Positions 33,145-41,426 of a stretch of DNA of 56,861 nt are shown one piece after another. The stretch is from assembly GCF_003351045.1 (NCBI RefSeq), contig NZ_QQZY01000011.1:1-56861 (forward strand), given 5' to 3'. Numbering within the stretch: position 1 is the first letter of the stretch; each line of letters begins with the position of its first letter. The translations under genes were made by a program, and so were the position numbers. This stretch comes from Gaiella occulta. Its GTDB lineage: Bacteria > Actinomycetota > Thermoleophilia > Gaiellales > Gaiellaceae. The notes beneath the pieces were generated by a model. It searched no databases and was not told where the DNA came from. It saw only the letters and a list, made by a program, of their open reading frames with translations.

Positions 33145-34268
33145 CCGGCCACCTCGGCGGCGGGCTGACCCCGCCGGCCGCCGCGCGCGACGCTGATGCG
33201 GTAGTGGACGAGCAGCTCACCGCCGAGCATCGCGAACAGGATCATCCCCTGCATGACCCCGACGAGGCCGGAGGGGAACTCGGCGCTCTGCAAGGTGAAC
33301 CCGGCGTTCTGCAGCCCGCCGAGGAGGAACGCGACGAGGACGACGGCGAACGGGTTGTAGCGCGCGAGCGCCGCCACGACGATGCCGGTGTAGCCGTAGT
33401 TCGCCTGTTGCAGGCCGCGCGCGTCGAGCAGGTGGCGGAAGTCGCCCATCTGGCTCGCTCCGCCGATCCCGGCGATCCCCCCGGACAGGCACATGATCGC
33501 CACGATCTTGCGACGGGTGCGCATGCCGGCGTAGCGCGCGGCGCGCGGGGAGTCGCCGATCACCTGCGCCTCGAAGCCGAACCGCGTGCGCGCGTACAGC
33601 ACCCAGATCACGACCGCGGCGGCGATCGCGAGCGGGAAGCCGAAGGGGACAGCGACCGACCCGATCGTCGAGACGGGCCAGGACGCCGCGTCCGGCAGCA
33701 TCTTCCCCTGCGGGAACACCTGTCCCGTCGCGGACGTGTCGCGCCAGTACGAGAGGCTGTCGAAGATGAGGTAGTTGAGGACGAGCGCGGCGACGTAGTT
33801 GAGCATCAGCGAGGTGATGATCTCGTTCGTGCGCAGGAACGCCCGCAGCAGCCCCGGGATCGCGCCCCAGGCGGCACCGAGGGCCGCGCCGGCGGCCACC
33901 ATCGCCACGATGATCACGGGCGTCGACCGCCCTGCGAGCAGCAGCGCGACGCCCGCGGCGCCGATCGCGCCGAAGTAGAGCTGCCCCTCGGCACCGATGT
34001 TGAAGAGGCGCATGCGGAAGGCCACGGCGGCGGCGAGCCCCGTGAAGGCGAGCGGAGTGGCAGCGATCAGGGTGCTGGCGAGCGCGCCGTCGGCGAGGTA
34101 TGCGGCGTCGAAGAGCCTGCGAAACGTGGTCAGCGGCGGGTGCCCGGTGGCGGCGAGCAGGATCGCGATCGCGATGTGGGCGACGACGAGCGAGCCGAGC
34201 GGGACCCCCACCATCAGCCAGCGCCGCTGCCTCAGCCGCTTCTCGATCCGCAGCCGGGGCACGGTCAC
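33141..34268 (-). CDS. BMP-type ABC transporter permease (first)
   Basis: 375 residues, polytopic. It has a basic cytoplasmic N-terminus and the family block GLAAAVAFRMRLFNIGAEGQL. The ATPase-coupling loop is FEAQVIGDSPRAARYAGM. It resembles NupP of the nucleoside importer. The GTG start overlaps the ATPase gene stop by four bases, and the gene overlaps the second permease the same way. Confidence 0.88.
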   Translation of the reverse strand: MTVPRLRIEKRLRQRRWLMVGVPLGSLVVAHIAIAILLAATGHPPLTTFRRLFDAAYLADGALASTLIAATPLAFTGLAAAVAFRMRLFNIGAEGQLYFGAIGAAGVALLLAGRSTPVIIVAMVAAGAALGAAWGAIPGLLRAFLRTNEIITSLMLNYVAALVLNYLIFDSLSYWRDTSATGQVFPQGKMLPDAASWPVSTIGSVAVPFGFPLAIAAAVVIWVLYARTRFGFEAQVIGDSPRAARYAGMRTRRKIVAIMCLSGGIAGIGGASQMGDFRHLLDARGLQQANYGYTGIVVAALARYNPFAVVLVAFLLGGLQNAGFTLQSAEFPSGLVGVMQGMILFAMLGGELLVHYRISVARGGRRGQPAAEVAG

Positions 34269-35833
34269 GTGACGCTCCGAACGCCCGCCATCAGCAGGCC
34301 GATCTCCTCGACGGTCGCGCTGCGCGCATCGACCTCGCCGACGATCTCTCCCTCGTACATGACGGCGACGCGGTCGGACAGCGTCAGCACCTCGTCGAGA
34401 TCCTCGCTGATCAGCAGCACCGCGACCCCGCCGGCGGCCGCCTCGCGCAGGTATGCGTGCACGGTCTCGATCGCGCCCACGTCGAGGCCGCGCGTGGGGG
34501 CGGCCGCGACGAGCACCCGGGGCTGCCCCGAGAACTCGCGCGCCAGCACGACCTTCTGCAGGTTGCCGCCGGAGAGCTGCCGCGCGGGCGTCCCGGGGCC
34601 CGGTGCCTTCACGTCGTAGCGCTGGATCATGTCCAGCGCCCGATCGCGGATCCTGCGCAGCCGCAGGAACGGGCCGCGCGAGTCGCTGCCGGCCCGGTAC
34701 GACTTGAGCACGACGTTCGCGGCGATGCTGAGGCTCGGCGCGACACCCGTGTTCAGCCTGTCCTCGGGAACATGGGCGATGCCGGCGCGGATCGCCTGTC
34801 GCGGGTCGCCCGGGCGCAAGGCGCCGCCGTCGACGCGCACCGTGCCCGCGACGAGCGGCCGCATCCCGGTGACGGCCTCCGCGAGCTCACGCTGGCCGTT
34901 GCCGGCGACGCCCGCGACAGCGACGACCTCCCCGGCGCGCACCGACAGCGAGACGCTCTTCAGCGCCTCGACGCCGCGGTCGCCGAGAGCGGTCAGCCCG
35001 TCGAGCTCGAGCACGACGGCGCCGATCGATCCGTCGCCCTCGCGCCGTCGCGCGACCTCGACCTCGCGCCCGACCATCAGCGACGCGAGCGACTGCGACG
35101 TCGCCTCCGCCGTCTCGACGGTGCCGATCGAGCGGCCGCCGCGGAGCACGGTGACGCGGTCCGCGACCGCCGTCACCTCGTGCAGCTTGTGCGAGATGAA
35201 GATCACCGTCCTGCCCTCGGCCGCCATCGCCCGCAGCGTCACGAAGAGCGCGTCGGCCTCCTGCGGCGTCAACACGGCGGTCGGCTCGTCGAGGATCAGG
35301 ACGCGCGCCTCGCGGTACAGCGCCTTCAGCACCTCGATGCGCTGCTGCTCGCCGACCGAGAGCTGCCAGACGCGCGCGCGCGGATCGACGGCCAGCCCGT
35401 AGCGCGCGCCGAGCTCGGCGACGCGCTGCTCGATCAGCCTGGGACGGATGAGGAAGGAGCGGCCGACGTCGCGGTGGTCGCCGAGGACGACGTTCTCGGC
35501 GACGGTGAAGGGCTCGACGAGGCGGAAGTGCTGATGCACCATCCCGACGCCCGCGTCGAGCGCGTCGCGCGGCGAGTGGAACTCGACCGGGCGGCCGTAC
35601 AGCTCGAGCTCGCCCTCGTCGGCGCGGTAGAGGCCGGTGAGGATGTTGGAGAGCGTGCTCTTGCCGGCGCCGTTCTCGCCGAGGAGCGCATGCACCTCGC
35701 CGACACGGGCCTCGAAGTCGACGGCGTCGTTGGCTACCACGCCCGGGAAGCGCTTCGTGATCGCGCGCATCGTCACGGCGGGCTCGCCGGCGGCGGGCAG
35801 GTCGAGCGTCGAGGGCTGTGCGGGAGGGCTCAT
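34265..35833 (-). CDS. BMP-type ABC transporter ATPase (two fused cassettes)
   Basis: 522 residues with two ABC domains, the NupO/RbsA plan. Cassette 1 has Walker A GENGAGKST, signature LSVGEQQR and Walker B VLILDEPTAVL. Cassette 2 has a degenerate Walker A (AGVAGNGQRE), signature LSGGNLQK and APTRGLDVGA with Ala where many homologues have Gln, so hydrolysis is probably asymmetric. It lies after the binding-protein gene, separated by a long hairpin. Confidence 0.9.
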   Translation of the reverse strand: MSPPAQPSTLDLPAAGEPAVTMRAITKRFPGVVANDAVDFEARVGEVHALLGENGAGKSTLSNILTGLYRADEGELELYGRPVEFHSPRDALDAGVGMVHQHFRLVEPFTVAENVVLGDHRDVGRSFLIRPRLIEQRVAELGARYGLAVDPRARVWQLSVGEQQRIEVLKALYREARVLILDEPTAVLTPQEADALFVTLRAMAAEGRTVIFISHKLHEVTAVADRVTVLRGGRSIGTVETAEATSQSLASLMVGREVEVARRREGDGSIGAVVLELDGLTALGDRGVEALKSVSLSVRAGEVVAVAGVAGNGQRELAEAVTGMRPLVAGTVRVDGGALRPGDPRQAIRAGIAHVPEDRLNTGVAPSLSIAANVVLKSYRAGSDSRGPFLRLRRIRDRALDMIQRYDVKAPGPGTPARQLSGGNLQKVVLAREFSGQPRVLVAAAPTRGLDVGAIETVHAYLREAAAGGVAVLLISEDLDEVLTLSDRVAVMYEGEIVGEVDARSATVEEIGLLMAGVRSVT

Positions 35834-35864
35834 CGGTGCCGATTGCGGGGTGGGAGCCAGGGGG

Positions 35865-35908
35865 GAGTCGAGGGGGCGCCGGCGATGCCGGCGCCCCCGT
35901 GGCGACTC
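35865..35908 (-). terminator. Strong hairpin between binding-protein and ATPase genes
   Basis: The core is a perfect 12-bp stem (35872-35883 with 35887-35898) around a GAT loop, extended by GAGTCG (35865-35870) pairing with CGACTC (35903-35908). In the direction of transcription it comes 21 nt after the bmp stop and about 30 nt before the ATPase start. Such hairpins often protect the binding-protein mRNA or end part of the transcripts, giving more binding protein than membrane components. Confidence 0.7.
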
Positions 35909-35929
35909 GAGCTCGCGGGAGACGATCCG

Positions 35930-37033
35930 TCAGCCCTTCGGGCTCCCTTCGATGCCCTTGACGAGCCAGTTCATGGACAGGATCTGCGGGAGCGTCATCC
36001 GCTTTCCCTTGGGGACGCGCAGCTTCCCGCTCTGGTCGTAGAGCGGCCCCTGGAACTCGTAGAACGTGCCGGAGACGATCTCGGCCTTCTTCTTCGCGAT
36101 CAGGGCCTTCGTCTTCGCGGACACCTTCGGCCCGTACGGTGCCAGGCCCGTGAAGCCGTCGGCCATGTTGCCGTAGTAGCTCCCGGTCTTCCACGTGCCG
36201 TTCGCGGCCGCCTTGACGCGCTTCAGGTAGTACGGACCCCAGTCGTAGACGGCTGCGGTCAGCCACGACGTCGGCGCGAACTTGCGCGCGTTGTTGTCGT
36301 ACCCGACCCACGGAATCCCCTTCGACTGCGCGTACTGCCCTGCGGCCGGGCTGTCGACGTTCTGTCCGATCACGTCGGCGCCTGCGGCGACGAGACTCTC
36401 GGCGGCCTTCTTCTCCTTTGCGGGATCGAACCACGACTTCGTCCACACCAGCTTGATCTTCGCTCCCGGGCGCGTGAGCTGAGCCCCGAGCGCGAAGGCG
36501 TTGGCGTGCCGGATCACCTCGGGGATCGGGAACGGGACGACGTAGCCGATCACGCCGTTCTTGGTGGCGGCGCCGGCGGCAATGCCCGAGAGGTAGATCG
36601 AGTCCTCGCCGGCGCCGAAGTACTCGGCCAGGTTCTTGCTCGTCTTGAAGCCGGTCGCCTGCTCGAAGTAGACGTCCGGGTACTTCTTCGCCGCCGCCGC
36701 CATCGCGTCCTGGAACCCGAACGACGTGGCGAAGATGATCTTGTTGCCGTCCCGCACGAGGCTGTCGATCACCTGCGCCACCTGCGGGCCCTCGGGCACG
36801 TTCTCCTTGAACGTCGTGATCACGTTCGCGCCGAGCTTCTTCTGCACGTACAGGCGGCCCCTGTCGTGCGCCTGCGACCAGCCGCCGTCGTTGTGCGGCC
36901 CGACGTAGATCCACGCCGCCTTGATGGGTGCCGTCTTGGCCTGACGTGCCGCCGAGCTCGTCGCCACGATGGCGAGCGCCGCCAGCGCCAGCACGACGAA
37001 GGCGATACCGGGCCCCAGCCTGCGTCTACTCAT
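35930..37033 (-). CDS. BMP-family ABC transporter substrate-binding protein
   Basis: 367 residues. The N-terminus MSRRRLGPGIAFVVLALAAL is a signal sequence without a lipobox cysteine, which is unusual because most BMP/PnrA proteins are lipoproteins; it may stay anchored by its signal helix. The mature part has the PnrA fold (WIYVGPHNDGGWSQAHDRGR, FATSFGFQDAM, VPFPIPEVIRHANAF, DVIGQNVDSPAAGQYA). PnrA-like proteins bind purine nucleosides. An excellent Shine-Dalgarno (GAGGAGGAG) precedes the ATG, which overlaps the allantoinase stop. Confidence 0.88.
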   Translation of the reverse strand: MSRRRLGPGIAFVVLALAALAIVATSSAARQAKTAPIKAAWIYVGPHNDGGWSQAHDRGRLYVQKKLGANVITTFKENVPEGPQVAQVIDSLVRDGNKIIFATSFGFQDAMAAAAKKYPDVYFEQATGFKTSKNLAEYFGAGEDSIYLSGIAAGAATKNGVIGYVVPFPIPEVIRHANAFALGAQLTRPGAKIKLVWTKSWFDPAKEKKAAESLVAAGADVIGQNVDSPAAGQYAQSKGIPWVGYDNNARKFAPTSWLTAAVYDWGPYYLKRVKAAANGTWKTGSYYGNMADGFTGLAPYGPKVSAKTKALIAKKKAEIVSGTFYEFQGPLYDQSGKLRVPKGKRMTLPQILSMNWLVKGIEGSPKG

Positions 37034-38496
37034 CTGATCTCCTCCTCGTCTCGGGCGAGCCGCGGCGCGACCTGCCCCTGTCCTGTCTCTACCATGGCCA
37101 TCCTGTCGGGCCGGAGGGCTGCTGGCAAACCGTGACCCGGTGCCGGCCTCCGCTCCGGGCGGACGAGCCGCCCGCGGGGCGCGCCGACCGCCCTTCCCTC
37201 CGCCGCCGCCGTCTGCCCGCGCAGGATCGTGCGCACGACACGGCCGCGCAGCCGCCGGCCGACGAACGGGCTGTGCGGGTGCCGGTACAGCAGCTCGCCG
37301 GCGCCGAGCGCCGCCTCGTATGCGACGTCGACGAGGGCGAGGTCGGCGTCGCGTCCGACCGCGACCACGCCCTTGCCCGCGATGCCGAAGCGCTCGGCCG
37401 CCGACGCGGCGGTGAGCGAGGCGACCCGCGGCAGCGTCAGCCCGCGCGCCTCCGACTCCGCGAGCACGACGCGCAGCGTGGTCTGGCAGCCGGAGATGCC
37501 GCCCCAGACGGAGAATGCGTCCTCTCCCCGCTTCAGCGCGGGCGGCGCCGGCGAATGGTCCGAGGCGACGATGGCGACGTCGCCGTCGAGCACCCGTCGC
37601 CAGAGCGCCTCCTGCTCCGTCGCGGGACGCAGGGGCGGAGCGCACTTCGCGACGGCGCCGAGCCGCTCGGCGTCCTCGGCGGTCAGCGCGAGGTAGTGGG
37701 GGCACGTCTCACACGTCACGTCGACGCCCCGTGCCCTGGCCTCCGCCACGACGGCGGCCGCCGCGCCCGTGCTCACGTGCACGATGTGCAGGGAGCAGCC
37801 CGCTTCCCCGGCGAGCGCGACCGCCCGGGCGACGGCCTCGATCTCGGCCACGGCAGGCCGCGAGCCGAGGTAGTCGGCGACCGCGGTGCGGCCGGCCGCG
37901 ACCGCGCGCGCGGCCAGACCGCGCGTGATCGCGTCGTTCTCGGCGTGCACCGCAACCGGCAGCCCGAGCGCTGCCGCGCGCCGCATGCCCTCGAGCAGGG
38001 TGAGGTCGTCGGCGGCCTCGAAGTCGTCGATCCCGCTCGCGCACATGAACGCCTTGAACCCGACCGCCCCTCGCTCGGCGAGGTCGTCGAGGCGGTCGAG
38101 GTCTCCGGGCACGAGCCCGCCCCAGAGGCAGAAATCGACGTGCGCGGCCCCGGCCGCCGCCTCGAGCTTGCGGTCGAACGACGCGCCGTCGAGCGTCGGA
38201 GGGTGCGCGTTGAGGGGCATGTCGAACAGGCAGGTGCCGCCGCCCACCGCGAATGCCGCCGTCCCGGAGGCGAACCCTTCCCAGTCGCGGCGGCCGGGGT
38301 CGTTGAGGTGCACGTGCGGGTCGACGAGCCCGGGGAGCACGTGGAGGCCCGCCGCGTCGACCTCTTCGCCGGCCGTACCGGGGAGCTCGGGCCCGATCTC
38401 CACCACGATGCCGTCGAGCACGGCGACGTCGACCCGCGCGACTCCGGTCGCCGTGACGACGTGGCCGCCGCGCACGAGGAGGTCGAAAGCGCTCAT
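37030..38496 (-). CDS. allB: Allantoinase
   Basis: Hydrolyses allantoin to allantoate. 488 residues of the cyclic amidohydrolase fold with metal ligands His61 and His63 (DPHVHLNDPG), the carbamylated Lys148 (GFKAFMCASG), HAEND, HIVHVS and the catalytic SDHSP. The conserved body ends near residue 440. A further 45 residues rich in Arg and Pro form a tail ending in DEEEIR, which runs into the start of the binding-protein gene (ATGA). First gene of the long minus-strand operon, driven by a promoter at about 38570-38595. Confidence 0.9.
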   Translation of the reverse strand: MSAFDLLVRGGHVVTATGVARVDVAVLDGIVVEIGPELPGTAGEEVDAAGLHVLPGLVDPHVHLNDPGRRDWEGFASGTAAFAVGGGTCLFDMPLNAHPPTLDGASFDRKLEAAAGAAHVDFCLWGGLVPGDLDRLDDLAERGAVGFKAFMCASGIDDFEAADDLTLLEGMRRAAALGLPVAVHAENDAITRGLAARAVAAGRTAVADYLGSRPAVAEIEAVARAVALAGEAGCSLHIVHVSTGAAAAVVAEARARGVDVTCETCPHYLALTAEDAERLGAVAKCAPPLRPATEQEALWRRVLDGDVAIVASDHSPAPPALKRGEDAFSVWGGISGCQTTLRVVLAESEARGLTLPRVASLTAASAAERFGIAGKGVVAVGRDADLALVDVAYEAALGAGELLYRHPHSPFVGRRLRGRVVRTILRGQTAAAEGRAVGAPRGRLVRPERRPAPGHGLPAALRPDRMAMVETGQGQVAPRLARDEEEIR

Positions 38497-38565
38497 CGAA
38501 GGCTGAGACGGCCTCGGCGGACGAACGTCCGTTGCGCCGCTCGCTGGGGCATCGTCACGGCGCCG

Positions 38566-38618
38566 CTTATAGGACACCGCCCGGGTGTATGTCAACAACA
38601 CGCTTCCGCGATACGGAA
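38566..38618 (-). promoter_or_regulatory. Purine regulon promoter 1 with TTCCG-N5-CGGAA operator (allantoinase operon)
   Basis: Reading the minus strand: the perfect inverted repeat TTCCG-N5-CGGAA (38618-38604), 8 bp, TTGACA (38595-38590), an 18-bp spacer and TATAAG (38571-38566). Transcription should begin near 38559, about 60 nt before the allantoinase ATG. The same layout, with the same 8-bp and 18-bp distances, recurs at 40530 and 48592. The site also lies upstream of the divergent iclR gene and could regulate it. Confidence 0.75.
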
Positions 38619-38688
38619 TCGAGCGCCGGAGCGCCCCGCGCGACCACCGGCTGGAAACGCCTTCCCGCGATGTGATATATGCCCAGCC

Positions 38689-39477
38689 GTGCGGCGAGCC
38701 GGAACAGCGAAGACACTGGTGCAGTCGGTCGCACGCAGCTTCGACCTGCTCGAGGCGCTCGCCGGACCGGGCGAGCTCGGCCTCGTCGAGCTCGCCGGGC
38801 GCGCCGGGCTGCAGCCGAGCACCGCGCATCGCCTGCTCGCGACGCTCACCGAACGCGGCTACACCCTTCAGAGCGCGGAGAGCGGGCGCTACCTGCTCGG
38901 CTACAAGCTGCTCGAGCTCGCGAGCTTCGTCAACGCCCGCACGACCTACCTGCGCGCGCTCGCGCGACCCTATCTGGCGAGCGTGCAGCGCATCACGGGC
39001 GAGACGGCGACCCTCTCGGTGCTCGAGCTGCCGAACGTCGTCTTCCTCGACCAGGTGGAGGGCACGCGCAGCGTCCGCATGTTCACGCAGGTCGGCCTCG
39101 GCGTCCCCGCCCACACGAGCGCGTCGGGCAAGGCCATCCTGGCGTTCCAGCAGCCCGCGGCACTCGACGCGATCTGCGACGGCGGCCTCGCGCGCATCAC
39201 CGCCCGGACGATCGCCACGCGAGCCGAGCTCGAGGCGGAGCTCGCCCGCATCCGGCGCCGCGGCTACGCGATCGACAACGAGGAGCACGAGGAGGGCGTC
39301 AGCTGCGTCGCCGCGCCGATCTTCGGCTTCGAGGGAGACGTCCGCGCGGCGATCAGCGTGTCGGCACCGACGCAACGCGTGCACAGCGCCGACACGGCCG
39401 AGCTGGGCGAGCTCCTCGCCGGACGGGCCGCCGAGATCTCCCGCGCGCTCGGGCACAAGCCGGACGGCGGCGGCTAG
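38689..39477 (+). CDS. IclR-family transcriptional regulator (AllR-like)
   Basis: 262 residues. The N-terminal winged helix-turn-helix (about 12-70) has LVELAGRAGLQPSTAHRLLATL. The C-terminal IclR effector domain has SGKAILAF and DNEEHEEGVSCVAAPIFG. Regulators of this type (AllR, glyoxylate-responsive in E. coli) control allantoin and glyoxylate genes, and this one sits between the allantoinase operon and the glyoxylate-to-glycerate genes. GTG 38689 is 7 nt after an AT-rich TATATG box, suggesting a leaderless mRNA. Its effector is inferred, not shown. It overlaps the convergent glycerate kinase gene by 4 bp. Confidence 0.9.
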   Translation: MRRAGTAKTLVQSVARSFDLLEALAGPGELGLVELAGRAGLQPSTAHRLLATLTERGYTLQSAESGRYLLGYKLLELASFVNARTTYLRALARPYLASVQRITGETATLSVLELPNVVFLDQVEGTRSVRMFTQVGLGVPAHTSASGKAILAFQQPAALDAICDGGLARITARTIATRAELEAELARIRRRGYAIDNEEHEEGVSCVAAPIFGFEGDVRAAISVSAPTQRVHSADTAELGELLAGRAAEISRALGHKPDGGG

Positions 39478-40496
39478 CAGCCCCGGCCGATGCGGGCGGC
39501 GGCTGCCCGCACGAGCTCCGCCGCGTTGCGGAACGCTTCGTCGACCGACGCGGCGACCCGGGTCAGCGCGATCACGGGCGGGGCGCCCGGCAGCGGCCCG
39601 AGCCCGTCGGCGACGGCGCCGACGATGACACCTGCCCGCGTTTCCGTCTCGGCGGCCGCCGTCAGCACGCGTCCGACGACCTTGCCGGCGAGACTCGTGC
39701 GGTCGAGGCGCCCTTCGCCCGTCAGCACGAGCGTCGCGGCGGCGAGGTGCTCGTGGAAGCGGCATGCCTCTGCGACGACGTCGAAGCCGGGCCGCAGCCG
39801 CGCGCCGAACGCGGCGAGCCCGCCGGCGATGCCCCCCGCGGCACCCGCGCCGGCGAGCGCCCGTACGTCGATCCCGGTCTGGCGGCGATAGCGCAGCGCG
39901 AGATCGTGCAAGCGGCGCTTCAGGAAGGCGACCTCGTCCGCGGTCGCGCCCTTCTGCGGCGCGAACACCTCTGCCGCCTCGACGAAGCCCGTCTCGACGT
40001 CGCACGCGACCGTGACGGGAACGGGGAGCGTCCAGCCGAGCGCCTCGAGCGCGCCGAGGCCGCCGTCGACCGTGGCCGAGCCGCCGATGCCGAGCACGAC
40101 GCGGGCCGCACCCGCGCGCGCGGCCGCCGCGATGAGCTCGCCCGTCCCACGCGTCGTCGCCGTGACGGGATCGTTGGCCCCCTCGACGAGCGCGAGCCCG
40201 CTCGCCTGCGCCAGCTCGACGACGGCGGTGCCGTCCTCGAGCAGACCCCACGCGGCGGCGACCTCCCCGCCGTCGGGGCCGGTCACGGTCGTCTCCCTGC
40301 GCTCGCCACCGCAGGCCGCAAGGAGCGCCTCGAGCGTGCCCTCGCCACCGTCCGCGAGCGGTAGCTCGACGGGCTCGAACCCCGCATCGCGGAGGCCGGA
40401 GGCCATTGCCGCTGCGGCCGCCGCCGCGGTCAGGCTGCCGCGCAGCTTGTCCGGCGCGCAGAGCGCCACGGGGAGGGTGGCGGACACGAAGCGCAC
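39474..40496 (-). CDS. glxK: Glycerate kinase (type 2)
   Basis: 340 residues of the GlxK/GarK family. Motifs are ALCAPDKLRGSLTA at the start, LPLADGGEGTLEAL, TTRGTGELIAAA, LGIGGSATVDGG and TGEGRLDRTSLAGK. It phosphorylates D-glycerate, usually to 2-phosphoglycerate, the last step of this glyoxylate route. The start is uncertain: GTG 40496 or GTG 40487 fits the family best, whereas ATG 40550 adds 18 residues that lie over the hyi operator. A TAGCGT box on the minus strand (40578-40573) may drive it divergently from hyi. Confidence 0.9.
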   Translation of the reverse strand: MRFVSATLPVALCAPDKLRGSLTAAAAAAAMASGLRDAGFEPVELPLADGGEGTLEALLAACGGERRETTVTGPDGGEVAAAWGLLEDGTAVVELAQASGLALVEGANDPVTATTRGTGELIAAAARAGAARVVLGIGGSATVDGGLGALEALGWTLPVPVTVACDVETGFVEAAEVFAPQKGATADEVAFLKRRLHDLALRYRRQTGIDVRALAGAGAAGGIAGGLAAFGARLRPGFDVVAEACRFHEHLAAATLVLTGEGRLDRTSLAGKVVGRVLTAAAETETRAGVIVGAVADGLGPLPGAPPVIALTRVAASVDEAFRNAAELVRAAAARIGRGC

Positions 40497-40529
40497 TGTG
40501 CCAGACGTCGCCGCCGCCTCGAGCGTCAC

Positions 40530-40582
40530 TTCCACGATACGGAACAGCATTGTTGACATGAGCAACGGGCCGACGCTAGCGT
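40530..40582 (+). promoter_or_regulatory. Purine regulon promoter 2 with TTCCA-N5-CGGAA operator (hyi-glxR-gcl)
   Basis: Inverted repeat TTCCA-N5-CGGAA (40530-40544, one mismatch), 8 bp, TTGACA (40553-40558), an 18-bp spacer and TAGCGT (40577-40582). Transcription should start near 40589, about 17 nt before a GGAGGAGG Shine-Dalgarno. The -10 lies in the palindrome ACGCTAGCGT (40573-40582), which offers a -10 in both directions, so it may also serve glxK. Confidence 0.75.
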
Positions 40583-40619
40583 CGCCGACCATCGCACGGC
40601 AACCCGGAGGAGGTCCGCT

Positions 40620-41426
40620 CTGCGCTTCTCGGCCAACATCTCGCTGCTCTTCGCCGACGCCCCGTTCCTCGACCGCTTCGCGCGGGCCGCCGCATGCGGG
40701 TTCGACGCGGTCGAGTTCTGGTGGCCCGCAAGCGACTCGCTCGCGGGCGTCGAGGACGCCGTCCGCGACGCCGGGGTCGAGGTCGCGCTGCTCAACTTCG
40801 ACGCCGGCGACATGCCCGCGGGCGACCGCGGCCTCCTCAACGACCCCGCCCGTCGACAGGAGTTCCGCGACAACGTCCCCGTCGCTCTCGAGCTGGCACG
40901 GCGCATCGGCTGTACGCGGCTCAACGCCCTCGTCGGCGTCGAGGTGCCCGATCTCGGGCGCGCCGAGCAGCTCGAGCTCGCGCGCGAGAACGTCGCCTGG
41001 GCGGCCGACCAGGCCGCCGCGATCGGCGCCGACGTCCTGATCGAAGCGATCAACACGATCGAGAACGGGCCGTACCTGCTCTCGCGCACCGACGCCGCGG
41101 CGGACTTCGCGCGCTCGGTCGGGCGCGCGAACGTCCGGCTGCTCTACGACGTCTACCACATGCAGCGCATGGAAGGGAACCTCGCGGCGACCATCGCCGA
41201 GCACCTTCCCGACATCGCCCACATCCAGATCGCCGACTCGCCGGGTCGCGGCGAGCCGGGCACGGGTGAGATCGACTTCGGCTTCCTCCTCGCGAGGATC
41301 GAGGAGCTCGGCTACGACGGCTGGGTCGGCCTCGAGTACCGGCCGTCCCACGGCTCGACCGAGGAGAGCCTCGACTGGCTCCCGCTCGAGGGGCGCGGCG
41401 CGGCGCGAGCGGACGGCCGGCCGTGA
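40620..41426 (+). CDS. hyi: Hydroxypyruvate isomerase, probable CTG start
   Basis: TIM-barrel isomerase interconverting hydroxypyruvate and tartronate semialdehyde. The conserved N-terminus (RFSANISLLFADAPFLDRFA) begins directly after CTG 40620. No ATG, GTG or TTG occurs in this frame between an upstream TGA and ATG 40812, which would remove 64 conserved residues. GGAGGAGG (40606-40613) lies 6 nt before the CTG. Later motifs are EAINTIENGPYLL, LLYDVYHMQRMEGNL, HIQIADSPGRGEPGTGEI and GLEYRPS. Length 268, near the family norm. The stop overlaps glxR (GTGA). Confidence 0.88.
   Translation: MRFSANISLLFADAPFLDRFARAAACGFDAVEFWWPASDSLAGVEDAVRDAGVEVALLNFDAGDMPAGDRGLLNDPARRQEFRDNVPVALELARRIGCTRLNALVGVEVPDLGRAEQLELARENVAWAADQAAAIGADVLIEAINTIENGPYLLSRTDAAADFARSVGRANVRLLYDVYHMQRMEGNLAATIAEHLPDIAHIQIADSPGRGEPGTGEIDFGFLLARIEELGYDGWVGLEYRPSHGSTEESLDWLPLEGRGAARADGRP

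Noticed and set aside
38654-38666. GGAA-ACGCC-TTCC near the iclR promoter as a fourth regulon operator
   Set aside because: The half-sites are in the opposite order to TTCCG-N5-CGGAA, and no -35 box follows at 8 bp. It may still matter for autoregulation but does not fit the shared architecture.
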